In this document: one piece after another, positions 54,466-63,037 of the stretch | How positions within the stretch are numbered: the stretch's first letter is position 1 | Layout: the number at the start of each line of letters is the position of its first letter | Source of the DNA: Acinetobacter brisouii CIP 110357 | Lineage (GTDB): Bacteria > Pseudomonadota > Gammaproteobacteria > Pseudomonadales > Moraxellaceae | Direction of reading: 5' to 3' | DNA length: 64,000 bases | NCBI RefSeq assembly: GCF_000488275.1 | Contig: NZ_KI530764.1 | Coordinates: forward strand, 104,105-168,104 | The notes under the pieces: generated by a model | The model's database searches: none | Seen by the model: the letters and a program-made list of their open reading frames with translations, nothing else | What the model was told of the DNA's origin: nothing | Made by a program: the position numbers and the translations under genes

Positions 54466-54863
54466 TCACTTTAAGCTCTTTTGTGCAACAGAGTCAGTAA
54501 CATCACGAGCGATAGCAACACTTCCCTGCACATTTCCATCATGATCTTTGATTAAGGAAAAACTCATTTCTACATAGAGTTTTTTATCTACATCTTTATG
54601 AACTACTCGGGTTAAAGTGGGTTTGCCTGATAATTTCAGGCTTCCATTTTGGATAGCTGAGTGAAAGCCTTGCCAATGCGCTTTACGTGCACGCTCAGGA
54701 ATGATCGCATTCAGACTTTGCCAAGTATTTCTGCTTTAGAAAATCCAAATAATCGGCTAGCAGCATCATTCCAGCGTTGAATATTGCCTTGATGATCTGC
54801 ATAAATGACTGCATCGTTAGCTTGTTCTATAATTAATTCAGCTAGTTCATTGTTATTCATCAT
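54466..54863 (-). pseudogene. PAS-domain protein with a single frameshift
   Basis: From ATG 54863, preceded by AAGGAA at good distance, the minus strand encodes a single PAS domain: NNNELAELIIEQANDAVIY, then IQRWNDAASRLFGFSKAEILGK. At about 54718-54722 one base appears missing; the frame resumes as SLNAIIPERARKAHWQGFHSA and continues VVHKDVDKKLYVEMSFSLI to a stop at 54466. Restoring the base gives about 132 residues of a one-domain PAS sensor. The otherwise clean frame suggests a very recent mutation, a programmed shift or a sequencing error. The ligand is unknown. Confidence 0.8.
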
Positions 54864-55127
54864 ATAATTCCTTTTAATACAAAAACTTTACTGCTTAATG
54901 GATATGGCACAATCAATCTATTTAGGATAGTGAGCAAAACACGATTTGGTATGATCAGATCATCGCTAAAAAATAGAGCAATCACATAGCATTAGCCTGC
55001 TATACCATAATTAAATATATTTAAAATACATCTTTTTATGTAATATTTCTACTCACGAATGCCCTATTGTCTCAGAGCCGAGTACTGTTTTAAATTGAAG
55101 TTGCCACAGAGCGATATCTGTTCATAA
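54864..55127. other. Intergenic region upstream of the PAS gene
   Basis: About 260 AT-rich bases, presumably holding the promoter of the minus-strand PAS gene; I identified no further signal or open frame. Confidence 0.35.
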
Positions 55128-55328
55128 GGAAAATGTCCACCAGACCTTGAGCACAGTCAAATTAAATACAAAAATAACGTGATCGAATGTGATTCATGGC
55201 AAGCTAAAGCGGATCATCAGGGCCACGTTAGGATTCAAATCTATGAAAAAGCTGTCGCTAAAACAGAGCATGGTCTATATAAAACTCAGGTGATTGAATC
55301 TTTGAAATCTGATTGGAGTGGTTGCTGA
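55128..55328 (+). pseudogene. Unrecognised coding fragment without a start
   Basis: A 66-codon stretch bounded by stops on both sides contains no ATG near its 5' end, but has coding-like composition: HSQIKYKNNVIECDSWQAK, then VRIQIYEKAVAKTEHGLYK and SLKSDWSGC. I recognise no family. It may be the C-terminal fragment of a lost gene or of a mobile element. The remaining sequence to 55490 has no gene. Confidence 0.35.
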
Positions 55329-55490
55329 TATAGGAGCTTGTTACATTCAACTGGGTAGATTAGTTCAACAAAAACCAGCTACATAGTGTAATTGAATATA
55401 TAGCGATTTCAGTTTAAGGCAAAGTACAGTAATAAGATCAATGTTTTAGGTTAGCAAAATAACTTAAAAAATCAATTAAATTAAACAGTT

Positions 55491-55540
55491 AAAAAAATAA
55501 ACAAGCTTCTCCTGCATCAACTGTAGGAAAAACTTGTTTA
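55491..55540 (-). terminator. Intrinsic terminator of the persulfide-dioxygenase-like gene
   Basis: TAAACAAG (55498-55505) pairs with CTTGTTTA (55533-55540), with an inner stem TCCTGCA / TGTAGGA. On the minus strand seven Ts follow (55497-55491). It lies 26 bases beyond the stop of the MBL gene and ends the minus-strand sulfur cluster. Confidence 0.85.
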
Positions 55541-55565
55541 TGGCATAAAGAGTGTTGAGTAGAGT

Positions 55566-56438
55566 TTACTTAAAATAATTGAGAGGAAGTTTTAAGTAAG
55601 ATACACCATTGGCTTCTGGCTGTGGAAAGCGCCCCGCATTCATATTAATCTGAATAGATGGCAAAATTAGCTCTGGCATTCTTAAGGTTGCATCACGTTT
55701 TTGGCGCATTGTTACAAAATCTGCTTTTTCTGTGCCAGTACGAATATGAATATTAGACTGTTTCTGGGTTTTGATATCAGTTTCACAGATGTAGTCATGA
55801 CGTGATTCAGGTAAATAATCATGACATAGGAAAACACGAGTGTCTTCAGGCAACTGATAGAGACTTTGTATGGAGTCAAATAAGGTCGCAGCACTGCCTT
55901 TAGGAAAATCACATCGTGCCGTTCCATAATCTGGCATAAATAAAGTATCGCCCACAAAAACAGCATCGCCAATCACATAACTCAAGCATGCTGGTGTATG
56001 GCCTGGGGTAGGAATATTATAGGATTTCAGGTTACCAATATAAAATTCTTCGTGATCATGAAATACATGATCAAAGGTCTGGAGAGCATTGAACTGTTTG
56101 ATATCAATGTTATAGATTGAGCTGAAGGTTTCCTGTACCAGTGAAATCCGTTCGCTCATCGCGGTTTTACCACCAAGTTGCTGTTTCAAATACTGTGCTG
56201 CAGTTAAATGATCCGCATGTACATGTGTTTCCAGAATCCATTCAACCTGTAAGTTTTGTTCTTTAACATACGTTATAATTTGATCAGCATGAGTGGTAGA
56301 CGTAACCGCTGAAGCTGCATCATAATCGAGAATGCTATCGATAATTGCACATTGTTTCGTGCTCGTATCTGAAACTACATAACTGAATGTATTTGTTTTT
56401 GGATCGAAAAAATCTTTTACCTTTGGTTTTGCGGACAT
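55566..56438 (-). CDS. Persulfide-dioxygenase-like MBL-fold protein (ETHE1/Blh type)
   Basis: A 290-residue cytoplasmic MBL protein resembling ETHE1/Blh-type sulfur dioxygenases, which oxidise glutathione persulfide to sulfite. Iron-binding motif THVHADH (H72, H74, D76, H77), PGHTPACLSYVIGD with a further ligand, VGDTLFMPDYGTARCDFP, and LCHDYLP near 195-205 match this group. It lies 49 bases after the rhodanese gene on the same strand, a classic pairing for persulfide handling. ATG 56438 follows AAGGAG. Unlike many Blh clusters no BigR-type ArsR repressor is adjacent here; an ArsR-rhodanese regulator exists 37 kb away. Confidence 0.9.
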   Translation of the reverse strand: MSAKPKVKDFFDPKTNTFSYVVSDTSTKQCAIIDSILDYDAASAVTSTTHADQIITYVKEQNLQVEWILETHVHADHLTAAQYLKQQLGGKTAMSERISLVQETFSSIYNIDIKQFNALQTFDHVFHDHEEFYIGNLKSYNIPTPGHTPACLSYVIGDAVFVGDTLFMPDYGTARCDFPKGSAATLFDSIQSLYQLPEDTRVFLCHDYLPESRHDYICETDIKTQKQSNIHIRTGTEKADFVTMRQKRDATLRMPELILPSIQINMNAGRFPQPEANGVSYLKLPLNYFK

Positions 56439-56487
56439 CGCCTTACTCCTTTTTTAAATTTAGAAGCTCACATAACATATTTAAAAT

Positions 56488-56835
56488 TTAGTTTTCGATA
56501 CAAGGTAAGCTATTTTTCCACCAGGATTTCATGCCACCCTTTAACTGCGTAACTGAATATCCCATCTTGGCCAATCTACGTGTCGCAGGAATGCTACGGT
56601 GTGCTGATAAACAAATGGTTACCACAGGCTGATCTGGATCAAGCCCTAATGACTGTATTGAAGATTCGTTCAATTTTGTAATGGGTAAATTGACAGCGCC
56701 TTCTATATGACTATGTTTAAACTCTTGAGTACTTCTGACATCAACAATCTGTACAATTTCCCGTTTCTGCCATAATTCCTGACAGGTAGTTTCAGGCACT
56801 TTGCCCAAAGGTAAGTACATCAGAATGTTAAACAT
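56488..56835 (-). CDS. Single-domain rhodanese
   Basis: A 115-residue sulfurtransferase domain. The segment VQIVDVRSTQEFKHSHIEGAVNLP matches the rhodanese CH2A motif region, and the active-site loop starts with C75 in CLSAHRS. It should accept sulfane sulfur on C75 and pass it on; thiosulfate or persulfides are likely partners. ATG 56835 follows AGAGGA at seven bases. Upstream of, and probably cotranscribed with, the persulfide-dioxygenase-like gene. Confidence 0.92.
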   Translation of the reverse strand: MFNILMYLPLGKVPETTCQELWQKREIVQIVDVRSTQEFKHSHIEGAVNLPITKLNESSIQSLGLDPDQPVVTICLSAHRSIPATRRLAKMGYSVTQLKGGMKSWWKNSLPCIEN

Positions 56836-57108
56836 GATTTTCCTCTATTAGAATCATTCTTATCCATAACCTATATTAGAATATAGAATAAAAGTAATTA
56901 GTAAAATGAATATAAACCAATCTTGGATTAAACTCCAAATTTATGCTTAAAGAAAATAGAATGGCTTCTAATATCACTACATAAAATACATTTAAATCAA
57001 TAGTTTATTTATTTTAAAAATATCAAAAACTAGTGAATACTAGCACTTCCACCGACACTAAGATTTTAGTATAGCTTTTCTTTTAATTACTCACAGGATG
57101 TTTGCCAT
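56836..57108. other. Intergenic region upstream of the rhodanese gene
   Basis: About 270 AT-rich bases separate the rhodanese gene from the unknown small minus-strand gene; the sulfur gene promoter is expected here. An inverted repeat AGTGAATACTAGCACT-like region near 57031 was noted, but it is too imperfect to call. Confidence 0.3.
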
Positions 57109-57393
57109 TCATGGCTGCATAAGGTCGGGATCATTATCAATTTGAATGGTATGTTGGCGTAAATGAATAATCTTATCTTCAATTTCAACAGACATGCGAA
57201 GTTTAGGCTGTGCTTGGTATGGCTTACTGTTGGCTAATCCTATCTCTCCCTTGGATTGATCATTTTTTTCCAACGATAAAAGTATCTTTTTAAATACCAA
57301 AATATCGGCCATTAAATGTAACATTGCTATTTTGTTCAGCGTGAGCAAAACGCTTAATTTGTAGGTAATTTCCAGTTGGGCTTTTGTACTCAA
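57109..57393 (-). CDS. Hypothetical protein with TTG start (94 aa)
   Basis: An open frame of 94 codons on the minus strand, starting at TTG 57393 with a consensus AGGAG eight bases upstream; another TTG at 57399 is too close to that site. The product begins MSTKAQLEITYKLSVLL and shows two amphipathic helical stretches, then a basic, Gln/Lys-rich region and an acidic end (NDPDLMQP). No family is recognised; no cysteine is present, so a direct thiol role is unlikely. It lies between the rhodanese gene (same strand) and the divergent permease gene. The strong ribosome binding site is the main evidence for reality. Confidence 0.45.
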   Translation of the reverse strand: MSTKAQLEITYKLSVLLTLNKIAMLHLMADILVFKKILLSLEKNDQSKGEIGLANSKPYQAQPKLRMSVEIEDKIIHLRQHTIQIDNDPDLMQP

Positions 57394-57600
57394 AATCAAA
57401 ACTCCTATGGCATGAGGTAAAATGTCAATAGAAGTCTCAATTTTTACAACTCAAATTTTATCGTCAAAAGATATATTGATTATTTTCAATATAATTTTCA
57501 TACTTAAAAAGCTAACTTTGGCATTGAGTATATATTTACCATATAATTATTTTATTGATTTAAATAATAAATTTTATTCGCCCAAGACAAGGAGATTTAA

Positions 57601-58620
57601 ATGGACAGCATAGTTGCCATCTTTGCTTGGTTAAACAATGCACTTCTTAAAATGACTTGGTTGTCTGAAGGGGTGCGTTGGCTGGTTGAAAATGTATTTG
57701 GATTATCTATTGCAACTCGACTAGGTGGCAGTATCCACTTTTTTATTTATGATGTTTTTAAGATTTTTATTCTATTATCAGTTTTGATTTATTCCCTTTC
57801 ATATATTCAAAGTTACTTTCCTCCGGAACGTACCCGACAAATTTTAGGGCGCATGAATGGGGTACAAGCGAATATTGCCGGTGCTTTACTTGGAACGATT
57901 ACACCATTTTGTTCATGTTCATCTATTCCACTGTTTATTGGTTTCACACGTGCCGGACTACCCGTTGGTGTGACATTTTCATTTTTGATTTCATCTCCTT
58001 TAGTTGATCTGGCATCAATTATTTTATTGGCAAGTATTTTTAACTGGAAAATAGCCATCGCTTATGTGCTTCTCGGGTTAGTGTTAGCCGTGCTGGGTGG
58101 TTCATTGATCAGTTTTTTGAAAATGGAAAAGTATGTCGCTGACTTTGTAACGCATAATGGAGCGATTGAGGGAGAGCAAGATTTTAGCATGTCGACTAAA
58201 GAGCGGCGTGACTTTGCCTGGGAACAGGTCGTTGAAATCTTTGATAAGGTTTGGTTATATGTTTTGATTGGTGTGGGTATTGGCGCTACCATCCATAACT
58301 GGATTCCAGAGCATTGGATCACTGCCTTATTGGGACAGGAGCATTGGTATTCTGTACTGATAGCCACCATTGTCGGTATTCCTATGTATGCCGATATTTT
58401 TGGCACATTGCCGATTGCTGAAGCTTTGGTCGGTAAAGGTGTTGGCTTAGGTACAGTATTGGCCTTTATGATGGCGGTAACAGCATTATCATTGCCATCG
58501 ATCATCTTGCTTAAACAAGTAGTCAAACTCCCATTACTCAGTCTGTTTGTTGGTATCATTTTTATAGGTATTCTGATCATTGGTTATAGCTTAAATGCTT
58601 TTGGTTATTTATTGGTATAA
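57601..58620 (+). CDS. ArsP_1/DUF318-type permease
   Basis: A 339-residue inner-membrane permease with about eight to nine helices. The family hallmark TPFCSCSSIPLFIGF with clustered cysteines (about 100-105) is followed by GLPVGVTFSFLISSPLVD, and a second repeat GIPMYADIFGTLPIAEALVGKG. In this family, ArsP exports trivalent organoarsenicals; other members are uncharacterised. An AAGGAG precedes ATG 57601. It is followed by a mini-thioredoxin gene 17 bases downstream, a common pairing for this family. Substrate unproven. Confidence 0.9.
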   Translation: MDSIVAIFAWLNNALLKMTWLSEGVRWLVENVFGLSIATRLGGSIHFFIYDVFKIFILLSVLIYSLSYIQSYFPPERTRQILGRMNGVQANIAGALLGTITPFCSCSSIPLFIGFTRAGLPVGVTFSFLISSPLVDLASIILLASIFNWKIAIAYVLLGLVLAVLGGSLISFLKMEKYVADFVTHNGAIEGEQDFSMSTKERRDFAWEQVVEIFDKVWLYVLIGVGIGATIHNWIPEHWITALLGQEHWYSVLIATIVGIPMYADIFGTLPIAEALVGKGVGLGTVLAFMMAVTALSLPSIILLKQVVKLPLLSLFVGIIFIGILIIGYSLNAFGYLLV

Positions 58621-58637
58621 AACATCGGAGAGAAAAT

Positions 58638-58877
58638 ATGCAGATTAAAGTTATGGGTACTGGATGTCGTAAATGTAAAGCACTATTAGCTGCAACAGAG
58701 GAAGCAGTGAAGATGAGTGGCGTGCAAGCTGAAATTGAGTATGTCACCGACATGATCAAGATTGCGGAAACAGGTCTGTTAAGTACGCCGGGTCTCATTA
58801 TTAATGATAAAATTGTATCAAGTGGCAGGGTACTAGAAACTCAAGCAATCGCTGATCTTATTGTCCAAAATCAATAG
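58638..58877 (+). CDS. Mini-thioredoxin (redox-active disulfide protein)
   Basis: A 79-residue thioredoxin-fold protein of the TM0996/redox-active-disulfide-2 family. The active site is GTGCRKC (C10, C13); the cis-Pro region STPGLIINDKIVSSGR is typical. It is translated just after the ArsP_1-type permease, so it probably supplies electrons to, or transfers substrate from, the permease cysteines. GGAGAG precedes the ATG. Confidence 0.92.
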   Translation: MQIKVMGTGCRKCKALLAATEEAVKMSGVQAEIEYVTDMIKIAETGLLSTPGLIINDKIVSSGRVLETQAIADLIVQNQ

Positions 58878-58904
58878 ATTAAAATTTTGATATTCAATAA
58901 AAGC

Positions 58905-58926
58905 ACCATTACTTTCTCAATGGGGT
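58905..58926 (+). terminator. Weak terminator-like hairpin
   Basis: CCATT (58906-58910) pairs with AATGG (58919-58923), followed by GTTTT. It lies about 30 bases after the mini-thioredoxin stop. The short stem makes it tentative. Confidence 0.4.
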
Positions 58927-59127
58927 TTTATTGGGTTTGTAATTTACTTATTGTTTAATAAATTTAAGACATTACTCGTATTTGGAATACGTTGAAAACC
59001 ATAATTTTATAAATTGTATTCACTATCAATAATATAACTTTAGTTTGCTATTTTTTTGTCCTGAAAGATCTCAAATAAATTGGCATGATTTGATGTGGGT
59101 TGTCTATTTAGAAATGCACTGGCGTAA

Positions 59128-59460
59128 TCATTCTAAATGATTTTCCATCAAGGAAATCCCCAATTGTTCATCACCTTTTTCAATGGTATTGAGAATAGCG
59201 GTATGCTCTTCAACTGAACAACTATTATGCGTAGGGGTTTCATACATTCGAATTAACAAGGAAGTTCTAGCGATCAACGTCTGAAGATAATTGGTAATCA
59301 GTGGATTATTGTTGATTTCAGTCAGTTCTAGGTGGAAGTCCCCCGAAAGTTTAACCCACTCTTGCCAGTTTCCATTGGATAAGGCATTTTCTTCTTTTCG
59401 TACAAGTTCTCTTATATTTTTTAAATTCAGCGTTTTTGCTTTTTTTGCCAGTTTTTTTAC
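59128..59460 (-). pseudogene. GntR-family regulator, FCD-domain remnant
   Basis: The minus strand encodes 110 in-frame residues: VKKLAKKAKTLNLKNIRELV, then WVKLSGDFHLELTEINNNPL, TNYLQTLIARTSLLIRMYE and the metal-ligand-rich CSVEEHTAILNTIEKGDEQL, ending at a TGA (59128). This matches the C-terminal FCD effector domain of FadR-type GntR regulators. The N-terminal DNA-binding domain and start are missing: the frame is joined at about 59465 to unrelated sequence. Probably nonfunctional. The gap 58927-59127 holds nothing else. Confidence 0.75.
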
Positions 59461-59469
59461 AGTGAATCT

Positions 59470-59631
59470 GGGGCATTATAACAAGTCTTAGCCGAATGGT
59501 TACCTGAACCAATGCCGATCTCTGTTGTCTATCTACAAAATCGACATTTGTCTCCTAAAGTTCGTGTGTTTGTTGACTGGGTTGCAGAATTGTTTACAGG
59601 CTGCCCACTATTGAATGGTTGTGTGTTCTAG
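59470..59631 (+). pseudogene. LysR-family regulator, C-terminal remnant
   Basis: The plus strand reads GAL-stop-QVLAEWLPEPMPISV, then VYLQNRHLSPKVRVFVDWVA and ELFTGCPLL up to TAG at 59629. This is the characteristic C-terminus of LysR-type effector domains. One internal TAA and the lack of a start show decay. It abuts the GntR remnant, so a deletion removed the intervening genes. Confidence 0.75.
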
Positions 59632-59931
59632 TTAGATCAGCGCTATGACTTTGCTTGTGAACAAAAAGAAATCTGGAATATACGATTCATACCTTGATTG
59701 AAGATCAAAATATGACAGAGGTACATACGTTGAAAAACTAAAAATGTATTTACTCCTCTGAGACTTTGATCAATCCAGTCTTTACAGCATCAATTATTAT
59801 ATTTTCATCAGTAATAGCCCTCCATTGATAAATTTCATTCATAGAGGCTATTTCTGTTTAGACGTTAATCATTCAAACATAAGTCTCTAAAATAGAATAA
59901 TTCCATTGCTAAGAATCATGAGAAGTAACAG
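59632..59931. other. Gene-free region before the SDR gene
   Basis: 300 AT-rich bases. A short stretch after 59631 may be more decayed LysR-adjacent sequence. The SDR promoter should lie in the last 100 bases, but I could not fix it. Confidence 0.35.
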
Positions 59932-60771
59932 ATGAAAGATATTATTGTCGTTATTGGTACAGGGTCGATTGGTCAAGCAATTGCACGTCGAGTCAGTGCT
60001 GGTAAACATGTTTTACTGGCAGATTTAAAACAAGAAAATGCTGAAGCTGCTGCAAAAGTGTTAAGTGAGGCAGGCTTTGAAGTCAGTACCTGCATTGTGG
60101 ATGTTTCTTCCCGCACATCTGTTCAAGCCCTGATTCAGACGGCAACTCAACTGGGTCAAATTGGCGGTGTCATTCATGCTGCTGGTGTATCTCCTTCGCA
60201 AGCATCACCTGAAGTGATTTTAAAAGTGGATTTGTATGGTACAGCTGTCATTTTGGAGGAGTTCGGTCAAGTCATTCGTTCGGGTGGCTCTTGTATTGTG
60301 ATTTCCTCTCAATCGGGACACCGCTTACCTGCATTAACTCAAGATGAAGATCGCATTCTTGCCACAACACCTGCTGAAGAGCTGCTTCAACAACCAATGT
60401 TGCAGCCTGATGTGATTCGAGATTCTTTGCATGCCTATCAGATTTCAAAACGTGGCAATTCCTTAAGAGTCATGGCTGAGGCGGTTCGTTGGGGTAAAAG
60501 AGGTGCTCGTGTCAATACGATTAGCCCCGGCATCATCATAACGCCATTAACAAAAGATGAATTAACAGGCCCACGAGGAGAAGGTTATCGCAACATGTTG
60601 AAACTGTCTCCAGCTGGGCGAGCAGGAACACCTGATGAAGTTGCTGCGCTTGGTGCACTTTTAATGGGGCCAGAAGGCACTTTTATTACAGGTAGCGATT
60701 TCCTCATGGATGGTGGTGTAACTGCTGCTTATTGGTTTGGTGAACTTGCACCAATCTCTGTTTCTAAATAA
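59932..60771 (+). CDS. Short-chain dehydrogenase/reductase
   Basis: A 279-residue NAD(P)-dependent oxidoreductase. The cofactor motif is VIGTGSIGQAIAR (G9, G11, G14), and the catalytic Y169 and K173 lie in YQISKRGNS; SSQSG provides the catalytic serine. The block NTISPGIIITPL and the C-terminal DFLMDGGVTAAYW are typical SDR. Substrate unknown. It is upstream of a convergent LysR gene, followed by aldo-keto reductase and MFS genes, a common small-molecule detoxification grouping. Ribosome binding site is weak (GAGAAG). Confidence 0.92.
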   Translation: MKDIIVVIGTGSIGQAIARRVSAGKHVLLADLKQENAEAAAKVLSEAGFEVSTCIVDVSSRTSVQALIQTATQLGQIGGVIHAAGVSPSQASPEVILKVDLYGTAVILEEFGQVIRSGGSCIVISSQSGHRLPALTQDEDRILATTPAEELLQQPMLQPDVIRDSLHAYQISKRGNSLRVMAEAVRWGKRGARVNTISPGIIITPLTKDELTGPRGEGYRNMLKLSPAGRAGTPDEVAALGALLMGPEGTFITGSDFLMDGGVTAAYWFGELAPISVSK

Positions 60772-60796
60772 TGTTCAAGACTGGGTTAGGAGTGAA

Positions 60797-60818
60797 AAGG
60801 TGTAGTGATCTGCACCTT
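60797..60818. terminator. Hairpin between convergent SDR and LysR genes
   Basis: AAGGTGTAG / CTGCACCTT (one G-U pair) with a four-base loop lies 25 bases past the SDR stop and 75 bases past the convergent LysR stop. T runs are poor on both sides. Confidence 0.45.
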
Positions 60819-60893
60819 AATTTAAACTTCCGAATTAACGCATCGATTTTGCTGAAGTTTTTATATTTCAAAAGAAATAACTCTTGGCGTTAT

Positions 60894-61793
60894 TTAGGGG
60901 CATAAACGTAAGGCATCTATCAGTAAGCGAAATAATGGTGAGGATTCTCGGCGACTTGGATAGTACATGTAATAGGGCGAATAGCGCATATTCCAGTCAT
61001 CCAAAATCGTGACAAGCTTTCCACTTTTGAGCTCATCTTCAACCATGACTTTCGGTAACCAAACCAGACCATGCCCTTCCACACCTGCTTTAAGTTGCAA
61101 TCGGGCATGACTAACGATCAGTGAATATTCTGGATTAATGGTCAGGGTTTTATTTGGTTCTTTGAAATCATGAAACTCCCAAGACTGTATCCGCTCATGT
61201 GACGGTAAACGTAAGCCAATACAGCGATGATGATCTAATTCTCGAGGTGTTTCGGGAACGGAGAAATGTTCCAAATATTGTGGTGCAGCTAAAGTCAGCA
61301 TTTCTAGTTCATCACTGACACGGACTGAAATCATATCTTTATGTACGGCATCACCCAAGCGAATCCCAATGTCATAGCGATCTTTCACAATATCTGCAAA
61401 GGCATAGTCCATGGTCAGTTCCAATTGTACATCGGGATAATCACGCATGAATTTCGACAGTTTGTCCCAGAGCAAAACATTCAGAGAGATTTCTGTCCCG
61501 TTGATTCTGAGCTGCCCGCGAGGATTTTCGCGAAAATAATTCAAGTTATTGAGCTTCTGTTCAATGCCGTTGATGAGCGGCTCAATATCGTTAAATAACT
61601 GTTCGCCCTCTTGGGTTAAAGAAACACTTCGGGTCGTGCGGTGCAATAGCTTTATGTCCAGACGCTGTTCCAGCATTTTAATGGTATAGCTCAACGCAGA
61701 CTGAGAAACACCCATTTGTCCTGCGGCTTTGGTAAAACTTCCAGATCGGGCAACAATTAAAAATGCTTTTAAATCATCAAGATTTTCAGACAT
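60894..61793 (-). CDS. LysR-family transcriptional regulator
   Basis: A 299-residue LysR-type regulator (helix-turn-helix SFTKAAGQMGVSQSALSYTIKMLEQ at about 18-42, then LLHRTTRSVSLTQEGEQLF), of the subgroup with an effector domain ending in SPLFRLLIDAL. It is divergent from the aldo-keto reductase gene across 175 bases and is likely its activator or repressor; the inducer may be an aldehyde or other electrophile. ATG 61793 has a weak GAG site. Confidence 0.92.
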   Translation of the reverse strand: MSENLDDLKAFLIVARSGSFTKAAGQMGVSQSALSYTIKMLEQRLDIKLLHRTTRSVSLTQEGEQLFNDIEPLINGIEQKLNNLNYFRENPRGQLRINGTEISLNVLLWDKLSKFMRDYPDVQLELTMDYAFADIVKDRYDIGIRLGDAVHKDMISVRVSDELEMLTLAAPQYLEHFSVPETPRELDHHRCIGLRLPSHERIQSWEFHDFKEPNKTLTINPEYSLIVSHARLQLKAGVEGHGLVWLPKVMVEDELKSGKLVTILDDWNMRYSPYYMYYPSRRESSPLFRLLIDALRLCP

Positions 61794-61928
61794 GGTAACT
61801 CACGATTTGCTGAATTTGTTTATTATTTATTCGGTATAAATTTTATTAATCAAACTTGATTAATAAAATATTTATATAAGTGTAATCGAAATTTGCTGTC
61901 TAGTTGTGCAATTTTGACAAGGTTATAG

Positions 61929-62822
<894 letters not shown>

Positions 62823-63037
62823 TCAGAAAAAAGTAATGTACTGATCCATCCAACATATTTGTCTTATAGACCTTGCCCAAACTTGTATGTCCCAAACATG
62901 AAATGGCTATAAATACGTTCATGAATTGGACTAACAACGAGTCACAGTTTTAAACATTTAGACCACCACCAATAAGCGGAGTCATTGAGTTAATTGGCTT
63001 CGCTTAACCTGTTTCACAAATTGAATGAGTAAAAACT

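Noticed and set aside
57422..57613. 63-codon plus-strand frame before the permease as a membrane protein
   Set aside because: No ribosome binding site, AT-rich hydrophobic composition expected by chance, and it overlaps the permease start signals.
58062..58580. 172-codon minus-strand frame inside the permease gene
   Set aside because: Antisense shadow of a conserved membrane protein gene.
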